Below are positions 30,974-35,937 of a stretch of DNA of 35,937 nt, one piece after another. Source of the DNA: Verrucomicrobiota bacterium. Lineage in GTDB: Bacteria; Verrucomicrobiota; Verrucomicrobiia; Limisphaerales; UBA11358. The notes under the pieces are model-generated. The model searched no databases. It had not been told where the DNA came from and worked only from the letters and a program-made list of their open reading frames with translations. The position numbers and the translations under genes were made by a program. The DNA is taken from the NCBI GenBank assembly GCA_028873125.1, contig JAGWMQ010000022.1, positions 1-35,937 of the forward strand, read 5' to 3'. The first letter of the stretch is position 1; each line of letters opens with the position of its first letter.

Positions 30974-31438
30974 TCACTCCATCAGTTTGAAGGCGTCGGG
31001 CGCCAGGTCGGCGTCGGCGGCCTGCACCTTTTCGTACCGTTCCGGACTCCAGATCTCAAACCGGTCGAGCAATCCCACCAGCACGGCCTCGTTTTGGAGG
31101 CCCGCCCCGCGCGCCATTTCGTCCGGCAGGCAAATCCGGCCCGCCTTGTCCACTTCCACCTGCGCCGAACCGCTGCCGATGATCCGTTTGAGCACCGCCT
31201 TTTTCGGGTCGCCGTTGGGCATTTCGTCAATGGACTGCATCAGCCGGGCCATCTGCGAAGGCGGCAGGACCCGCACGCAGTGGCCCACGCCCTCGCGCGG
31301 CCAGAGGATGAGGGTCAACTCCACTCCGCCCCGCTGCGGCCGCCATTTGGCCGGGATCTGCACCCGGCGCTTCTCATCCACGCCGTGCCGGAAGCGCGAA
31401 TTGTAATACGTCGGCTCGATTTTTTTGACGCCGCTCAC
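30974..31438 (-). CDS. mraZ: Transcriptional regulator MraZ
   Basis: MraZ is the AbrB-like regulator that represses or tunes the dcw cluster by binding repeated GTGGG boxes. The protein has two MraZ repeats: the first with FRHGVDEKRRVQIPAKWR, the second with VEVDKAGRICLPDEMARGAGL. The start is uncertain. I favour GTG 31438 because GGTGA lies five bases upstream and the site is just downstream of the predicted transcription start. A TTG at 31480 would fall inside the operator. The product would be about 154 residues, close to the family length. Confidence 0.92.
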   Translation of the reverse strand: MSGVKKIEPTYYNSRFRHGVDEKRRVQIPAKWRPQRGGVELTLILWPREGVGHCVRVLPPSQMARLMQSIDEMPNGDPKKAVLKRIIGSGSAQVEVDKAGRICLPDEMARGAGLQNEAVLVGLLDRFEIWSPERYEKVQAADADLAPDAFKLME

Positions 31439-31473
31439 TTTGTTCACCGGAAAAACGATCGGTGTCCTTGTTT

Positions 31474-31508
31474 CCCACAACGCCCCACATCATACCACTT
31501 CTCCCCAC
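31474..31508 (-). promoter_or_regulatory. MraZ operator: four boxes at 10-bp spacing
   Basis: On the minus strand the boxes are GTGGG (31508-31504), GTGGT (31498-31494), GTGGG (31488-31484) and GTGGG (31478-31474). Each is separated from the next by exactly five bases, so they repeat every 10 bp and lie on the same face of the helix. This is the known MraZ-binding arrangement, directly upstream of mraZ. Confidence 0.9.
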
Positions 31509-31516
31509 CACGTCAA
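31489..31516 (-). promoter_or_regulatory. Sigma-70 promoter of the dcw cluster
   Basis: TTGACG (31516-31511) and TATGAT (31494-31489) on the minus strand are separated by 16 bases. The MraZ boxes lie in the spacer, across the -10 and just downstream, so bound MraZ would block RNA polymerase. The predicted transcript would start near 31482. Confidence 0.75.
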
Positions 31517-31597
31517 CACCATTTTGCAATTTTTTTTGCGAGTTATTCGTAGGTTATTCACAACCATCCAACCCCATTCCCGGAGCCCCTGGCGCCC

Positions 31598-31632
31598 TGA
31601 AAACTTGAAACGGGAAACCCGAACCATGAAAC
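31598..31632 (+). repeat. Heptamer array containing the queA start codon
   Basis: The units are TGAAAAC, TTGAAAC, GGGAAAC, CCGAACC, ATGAAAC. The ATG that I use as the queA start is the beginning of the fifth unit, so the start region may have been created or replaced by the array. Confidence 0.7.
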
Positions 31633-32711
31633 TCGCCCGGATGCATACCGCCGACTTCGATTTTGAACTGCCGCCCGATTTGGTCGCCCAGCAGCCTGCC
31701 GGGCGGCGGGATGGATCGAGGCTGATGGTCCTTCATCGGCCGGGTGGCCGGATCGAGCACCGGAAATTTCGCGACATCGTGGGGTTGCTGCGCCACGGTG
31801 ATGCGCTGGTGCTCAACGACTCCCGCGTCATCCCCGCGAGGCTGCGCGGTGTCAACGCCCGCACCGGCGGGCAATTTGAGGTGCTGTTGCTCGAAGAAGT
31901 CGCGCCGAACGACTGGTGGGCCTTGATCCGCCCCGGCAAACGGGCGCGACCGGGAACGACCATCCAGATCCGAAATCCGAAATCTGAAGTCCGAGGCCCA
32001 CGGGCCATCGTCCTGGAAAGAAACTCCGAAGGGCATTGCCGGCTCCAGTTCAGCGGCGCCGACGACGTCAAGAGCGAATTGGACGAATTGGGTGAAATGC
32101 CGCTGCCGCCCTACATCCGGCGCCCCCGTCCGGTTTTGGAGGACCGGGAACGTTATCAGACGGTCTTTGCCCGGGCTGCCGGTTCGGTCGCCGCGCCGAC
32201 GGCGGGTCTGCATTTCACAGAGACGTTGCTGGAGGAAATCCGCGCGCGCGGCGTGGACGTTTGTTTTGTAACGTTGCATGTCGGGCCAGGCACTTTTCTG
32301 CCCGTCAAGACCCGGAGCGTGGCGGCGCACGTCATGCATGAGGAACGTTTCGAACTGGGCGAGGAGACCGTCCGCATCGTCAACGGGGCCAAGCAGTCCC
32401 GCCGCCGCGTCGTGGCCGTGGGGACGACGACGGTGCGGGTGCTGGAGGGCGTCGCCGCGCGCAACAACGGAAAATTGCTTGAAAATGCCGGAAAAACGGG
32501 CCTTTTCATTCATCCCCCGTTCCGCTTCCAAATCGTGGACGCCCTGCTGACCAACTTTCACCTGCCCCGCTCCACGCTGCTGATGCTGGTGAGCGCCTTC
32601 GCCGCACCGGGTGAGACGCGGGGGCGGGAAATGATCCTGGCCGCCTATGCCGGGGCCGTGCGCGAGAGTTACCGATTTTTCAGTTACGGCGACGCGATGC
32701 TGATCCTATGA
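31626..32711 (+). CDS. queA: tRNA preQ1(34) S-adenosylmethionine ribosyltransferase-isomerase QueA
   Basis: The 361-residue enzyme transfers and isomerises the ribosyl part of SAM to preQ1 in tRNA, forming epoxyqueuosine. It shows FDFELPPDLVAQQPA, the LNDSRVIPARLRG motif (63-75), PLPPYIRR, APTAGLHFT, TLHVGPGTFLPV, VGTTTVRVLE and the C-terminal LLTNFHLPRSTLLMLVSAF (in parts). Residues 115-124 (IRNPKSEVRG) are encoded by a 7-bp array and appear to be an insert. The ATG at 31626 lies in another such array, so ATG 31641 (MHTADF) is a fair alternative. It overlaps the next gene by ATGA. Confidence 0.96.
   Translation: MKLARMHTADFDFELPPDLVAQQPAGRRDGSRLMVLHRPGGRIEHRKFRDIVGLLRHGDALVLNDSRVIPARLRGVNARTGGQFEVLLLEEVAPNDWWALIRPGKRARPGTTIQIRNPKSEVRGPRAIVLERNSEGHCRLQFSGADDVKSELDELGEMPLPPYIRRPRPVLEDRERYQTVFARAAGSVAAPTAGLHFTETLLEEIRARGVDVCFVTLHVGPGTFLPVKTRSVAAHVMHEERFELGEETVRIVNGAKQSRRRVVAVGTTTVRVLEGVAARNNGKLLENAGKTGLFIHPPFRFQIVDALLTNFHLPRSTLLMLVSAFAAPGETRGREMILAAYAGAVRESYRFFSYGDAMLIL
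31968..31995 (+). repeat. In-frame heptamer array in queA
   Basis: Units ATCCGAA, ATCCGAA, ATCTGAA, GTCCGAG (preceded by a shorter ATCCAG) code for the peptide IRNPKSEVRG within QueA. The surrounding protein is conserved QueA sequence and the frame is kept. Confidence 0.85.
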
Positions 32712-33424
32712 GCCTGAGATGGAAAGTGCAAAAAGCCGGGCTGCCGTTTGTCTTCTCCAATTTTGCGATGACGGCGGACGGCAAAATCGCGTTCGCGTCC
32801 CGCGAGTTTATTCCCTTTGGCGGCCGGCGCGACCGCGAGCACATGCTGGAACTGCGGGCGCAGGCCGACGCGGTGATGGCCGGCGCACGCACCGTGAATT
32901 CCCCAGGCATTACACTGGGGCCGGGAGGCGAAAAATACCGGCGGCTCCGGCGACAGCGCGGCCTCCGTGAATATCCGTTGCGCATCATCGTCAGCGGCGC
33001 CTGCTCGGTGGAGCCGTGCGCGGAAGTTTTCCGCCATTCCTTTTCACCGGTCATCATTCTGACCACGCGTCGCGCGCCCGAAAAAAATTTGCGCCGGCTG
33101 CGCGGAATCGCGGAGGTTTTTGTTTGCGGCGGTCGTGAAATCCATTTTACGAGGGCGCTCCGCTGGCTGCGCGAGAAATGGAACGTGGAGCGGATGTTGT
33201 GCGAGGGCGGCGGCGAGCTTCACGGCGCGCTGGTCCGTGCGGGTCTGGTGGATGAACTGCACGTGACGATCTGCCCGAAAATTTTCGGCGGCCGCCAGGC
33301 GCCGACGGTTGCCGACGGCATCGGGGCGGCCCGGCTGGCTGGAGCCAGCGCTTTCAAGCTCAAATCGTTGCGCCGGATAGGCGACGAGCTTTTTGTTGTT
33401 TTTGGTCGGCCAATATTTCACTAG
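32708..33424 (+). CDS. RibD C-terminal / DHFR-like reductase
   Basis: The 238-residue protein has the dihydrofolate-reductase-like fold of the RibD C-terminal domain, which reduces the pyrimidine intermediate of riboflavin synthesis with NADPH. The evidence is SNFAMTADGKIA near the N-terminus, a region around residues 54-61 (ADAVMAGARTV), CEGGGELHGALVRAGLVDELHVTICPKIFGG in the C-terminal half, and the end of the Rossmann-like sheet. The deaminase half of RibD is absent, so it may be a standalone reductase or act in another pathway. The ATG overlaps the queA stop (ATGA), so the two genes are coupled. Confidence 0.85.
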   Translation: MSLRWKVQKAGLPFVFSNFAMTADGKIAFASREFIPFGGRRDREHMLELRAQADAVMAGARTVNSPGITLGPGGEKYRRLRRQRGLREYPLRIIVSGACSVEPCAEVFRHSFSPVIILTTRRAPEKNLRRLRGIAEVFVCGGREIHFTRALRWLREKWNVERMLCEGGGELHGALVRAGLVDELHVTICPKIFGGRQAPTVADGIGAARLAGASAFKLKSLRRIGDELFVVFGRPIFH

Positions 33425-33719
33425 CAAGTGCCGAGTTATTCACAAGGCTGCCAGGTTCCAAAAGGGCGGTTCCCACCCGCCCCCGGAAGGTGCGGAGGAA
33501 TGGAAAACGAACGACCAATCAGGACTTTATCGTCATCGCACCCGCTCCTCCAGCGATTGTGGGCGGGCTGTCTTTCGCCCGGCGGTTCAAGCCCGGAGCG
33601 TTTTGGAACACGGCGCATCCCGGAGCGTCACCGTCCTGTCTGCGGGGGAAAACTGTTCTTCTGGTCGGCGCGACGAGTTGAAGGCGCGACCGGATCAAAG
33701 GCTGCAGAAACCAACTGCG
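33425..33719. other. Gap between convergent genes
   Basis: This 295-base stretch lies between the RibD-like gene and the adenosyltransferase gene, which point toward each other. I see no gene in it that I trust. It contains a GC hairpin (33464-33482) and other short palindromic words such as GGGCG/CGCCC near 33570. Confidence 0.5.
33464..33482 (-). terminator. Candidate terminator after the adenosyltransferase gene
   Basis: GGGCGG (33464-33469) pairs with CCGCCC (33477-33482) around a seven-base loop. Read on the minus strand the stem is followed by TTTT, which fits a weak intrinsic terminator for the gene ending at 33720; the distance (about 240 bases) is long. Confidence 0.35.
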
Positions 33720-34265
33720 TCAGGCTTTTGCCGGCTCCCGCTGGGATTCCACCCATCGCGCCATCAGCCAAAGCAGGTCGCTCAAACGGTTCAGGTAAAT
33801 AATCACCTCGGCGTTGGGCGGTTCGCCGGCGTCTCTCAAGGCGCAGACGCGGCGTTCGGCGCGGCGGCAAATCGTCCGGGCCATGTCCAGCGCGGCGGCG
33901 CCCGGCGTCGCGCCCGGCGTGGCCCAACCTTGGAAGCGGATGTGTTGCGATTCAATTTTGCGGACAAGGGTGTCCAGTCGGGCGGTCATCTCCGGAGTGA
34001 CCGGCGGATGGCCATCCCTGGCATAACGCGGCGAATCTTCGGGCGCCACGCCCACTTCCCCCATCAGCACGATCAGGTCCTTTTGAATTGCCAGCAGATT
34101 GTCGTGGACGAAATCCTGTCCCGCGCCGGCGCGCGCCAGGCCCAGCGCGGCGTTGAGTTCATCCACCGTGCCGCACGCCTCCACGCGCGGATGTGTTTTG
34201 GGAACGCGCCGGCCATACATGAGCGCCGTGGTTCCCGAATCGCCGGTTTTGGTGACAATGCTCAT
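33720..34265 (-). CDS. PduO-type cob(I)alamin adenosyltransferase
   Basis: The 181-residue protein transfers the adenosyl group of ATP to cob(I)alamin, forming coenzyme B12. It begins MSIVTKTGDSGTTALM, the PduO-type ATP-binding motif, followed by VEACGTVDELNAALGLAR. The C-terminal helix motif is CRRAERRVCAL, and NRLSDLLWLMAR follows, as expected. ATG 34265 has GGAGG six bases upstream. The gene points the same way as the amidase, which ends 74 bases before it. It implies that the cell uses adenosylcobalamin, from scavenging or synthesis. Confidence 0.95.
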   Translation of the reverse strand: MSIVTKTGDSGTTALMYGRRVPKTHPRVEACGTVDELNAALGLARAGAGQDFVHDNLLAIQKDLIVLMGEVGVAPEDSPRYARDGHPPVTPEMTARLDTLVRKIESQHIRFQGWATPGATPGAAALDMARTICRRAERRVCALRDAGEPPNAEVIIYLNRLSDLLWLMARWVESQREPAKA

Positions 34266-34339
34266 TCCAGACCTCCGTCCCCGTGCTGACCGCAAACTCA
34301 AACAGTCTGCATCCAGGATAGAGGTTGCGGCGCAAAACT

Positions 34340-35386
34340 TCAACGTTTCTGCCTGACCTTCGAAATTTTTCTGGCCGGCGGAGTCGTGGTCGAAATCGCC
34401 GGCGAGGTCAGGTTCTTGTACGCCATAATCCCCGCGGCAATCGCCCGGGCCAGTGATCGGCGGTAGGCCAGGGTGTAGATTTTTTGGCTTTCCTCGGGAT
34501 TGGTCATGTAGCCGGCCTCGACCAGGATCGCCGGCATGCGGGTGTCACGCAGGACCTCGAAGCGCGCGCGCCGCACGCCGCGGTCGTCCAGGTGCAAGCT
34601 GTCCACGAGGGATTTTTCGACTTGATACGCCAGCAGCAGGCTTTGGGTCTGGTGGCGGTTGCCGGGTGCCGGACCGCGATCGGCCCCCTTGCCGCGCGCG
34701 TTGGTCGAACTGGCCCCGACGGGTGTGATGCAATACGTCTCCGGACCCTGGACTTCATCGCGCCCGTTCACCGTCGCGTTGAAGTGGAGGCTGACAAACA
34801 GGTCCGCACCCCGGCTATTAGCCAACGCCGCGCGCGACGCCAGGTCCACATATTCGTCACGGGTCCGCGTGAGAACGACCTTGAATCCCGCCTTTCGGAG
34901 TTCGTCGCGCAGGTCAAGCGCCAGCCAGAGCGTGTAGGTTTTTTCATTGTGCCAGCGGACGCGGTTGCCGGTGTCGCGACCGCCGTGACCCGGATCCAGG
35001 CAGATGGTTTGGAGGCGTTGGGGGTCCGCAGATCGCGGCGGGAACAGCAGCGGCTGAATCGTCTTGTCCAGATCGAATCGGGCGACGCAGGCCGCGCCTT
35101 TTTGATCGGCGACGGGAAACGACAGGGCGACCTGGACGCCGTTGATGTCCGCGTAATGTGAATCCACATTGAAGATCAATCGGGCCGTCCCGTTGGCGGC
35201 TTCAAAGAGATCGCCCCGTTTGACCCAGTGGCACATCAGATCATGCGTATGCGCCCAACTGGCAACCGGCACGTAGGTCTGTCCGTTGAAGGAAATCGTG
35301 TTCGCCGCGCTGGCACGCAAGCACGGCGCGCCCAGTGCCAGCGCCCACGTGAACGCCGAGATCCGCAGCCAGAATGCCAAACTCAT
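34340..35386 (-). CDS. Secreted N-acetylmuramoyl-L-alanine amidase
   Basis: This 348-residue zinc amidase (Amidase_3) cleaves the bond between MurNAc and the stem peptide. It has a signal peptide (residues 1 to about 27, ending LRASA), then a beta-rich N-terminal domain of the copper-amine-oxidase-like or AMIN-like kind (about 30-118). The catalytic domain has LDPGHGGRDTG (H134), E148 in HNEKT, SLHFNA (H201) and the catalytic E290 in VEAGYMTN. I chose ATG 35386. The longer GTG 35413 start would add residues encoded by a 7-mer pair (GCAATCT, GCAATCC on the plus strand) and spoil the signal peptide. The enzyme should act in daughter-cell separation or wall turnover. Confidence 0.93.
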   Translation of the reverse strand: MSLAFWLRISAFTWALALGAPCLRASAANTISFNGQTYVPVASWAHTHDLMCHWVKRGDLFEAANGTARLIFNVDSHYADINGVQVALSFPVADQKGAACVARFDLDKTIQPLLFPPRSADPQRLQTICLDPGHGGRDTGNRVRWHNEKTYTLWLALDLRDELRKAGFKVVLTRTRDEYVDLASRAALANSRGADLFVSLHFNATVNGRDEVQGPETYCITPVGASSTNARGKGADRGPAPGNRHQTQSLLLAYQVEKSLVDSLHLDDRGVRRARFEVLRDTRMPAILVEAGYMTNPEESQKIYTLAYRRSLARAIAAGIMAYKNLTSPAISTTTPPARKISKVRQKR

Positions 35387-35708
35387 CCGGCCGCAATCTG
35401 CAATCCACTTCACGCCGGCTCAAGCGAAAATTTTCCATGACCCTGAATTTCCAGAATCCAAGGGGCGGGCGGCGAAAGCCCTTGCCTCTTTCTTCAACAA
35501 TTGCATAATGAAGCACCCGATGGCTCGATGCTTGGCAAGTTTCTGACGGCTTTGTAAAATGCTGGTCTGGCAAGCCAGGCCCAGTCGTGTCTTTGACGGC
35601 GCGTTTGTCGCAGAACACAGACCAAAGCGACCGGACGGCACCAAGGGGTGACTCCGAGTGCTCGTCATCGGGTAGATATTGATCCGCTTCGCCGGTTCTT
35701 TGCAGGTT
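35387..35708. other. Gap between the amidase and tRNA-Val
   Basis: This 322-base stretch between the amidase start and the divergent tRNA gene has no gene that I trust. It contains two 7-mers just after the amidase start and a seven-base stem with one T-G pair around a CAAG loop (35564-35581). Confidence 0.45.
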
Positions 35709-35783
<75 letters not shown>

Positions 35784-35937
35784 TTTGAGAACTCGACGAG
35801 TGTTCGAGGAGGAGCGACCACGGTTTCATGCAAGAACCACGGGCTTTTTTGCGGTCGAGAACCAGGTTCGAGCCGAAGACTTCGAGGGCGAGAACCCGCT
35901 TCTCTTGAAGCGAACCGGAAACTGCGATTTCACCCGC

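Noticed and set aside
33428-33802. Possible small gene in the gap after the RibD-like gene
   Set aside because: The translated sequence is rich in Pro, Ser, Arg and Gly without any fold-like pattern, and it runs into the antisense of the adenosyltransferase gene.
35784-35937. Possible terminator or gene after tRNA-Val
   Set aside because: There is a T-run near 35850 and several small palindromic words (CGAAG...CTTCG), but no stable stem directly before the T-run and no reading frame I trust.

Overview
This window is a high-GC chromosomal segment from a member of the Verrucomicrobia (Verrucomicrobiota). I infer the phylum from three things: the style of the dcw cluster (mraZ, rsmH, ftsL, ftsI, murF, mraY, a LysM protein, ftsW, murG, murB, ddl, ftsQ, ftsA and a strongly divergent ftsZ), the tyrA/aroA/cmk/plsC block, and the degenerate 7-bp repeat arrays scattered through it. 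No species call is possible from sequence alone. Nearly all genes are housekeeping genes. I see no prophage, CRISPR array, rRNA gene or recognisable transposase.

Layout. 1-9147, mostly plus strand: the 3' end of a CvpA-like membrane protein, DNA primase dnaG, a small c-type cytochrome on the minus strand, a two-repeat CbiX-like chelatase, a Gfo/Idh/MocA oxidoreductase, then tyrA, a four-helix-bundle (23S-IVP family) gene, aroA, cmk and plsC. 9159-13675, minus strand: a MarR/GbsR-type regulator, an NmrA-like epimerase, a LuxE-like acyl-protein synthetase, a LuxC-like acyl-CoA reductase and queD. 13799-15358, plus strand: metG, interrupted by an in-frame TGA at codon 116. 15420-31438, minus strand: the dcw cell-wall and division cluster, read from mraZ to ftsZ. 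Its sigma-70-like promoter is interleaved with four MraZ boxes spaced exactly 10 bp apart. murC and murE are absent from the cluster. 31626-33424, plus strand: queA and a RibD-C/DHFR-like reductase. 33720-35386, minus strand: a PduO-type cobalamin adenosyltransferase and an N-acetylmuramoyl-L-alanine amidase. 35709-35783, plus strand: tRNA-Val(GAC).

How the genes work together. The dcw block makes lipid-linked peptidoglycan precursors (ddl, murB, murF, mraY, murG), polymerises and crosslinks them at the septum (ftsW, ftsI), and assembles the division machinery (ftsL, ftsQ, ftsA, ftsZ). Many genes overlap by ATGA or are nearly contiguous, so it should be one long transcription unit under MraZ control, with a possible internal promoter before the LysM gene. 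tyrA and aroA serve aromatic amino acid synthesis. queD and queA both serve queuosine synthesis but lie far apart.

The most unusual signal is a family of degenerate tandem arrays with a strict 7-bp period, at gene borders and in frame inside dnaG, aroA, the luxE-like gene and queA. Two such arrays in inverted orientation bracket the four-helix-bundle gene that separates tyrA from aroA. A second inverted pair forms a hairpin-like element between aroA and cmk. I interpret these as a heptamer-repeat-associated insertion system. The sequence shows the arrays and their geometry; mobility is inference. Other points worth checking are the metG stop codon, altered catalytic-loop residues in FtsZ, and the LuxC/LuxE-like pair without luciferase genes.
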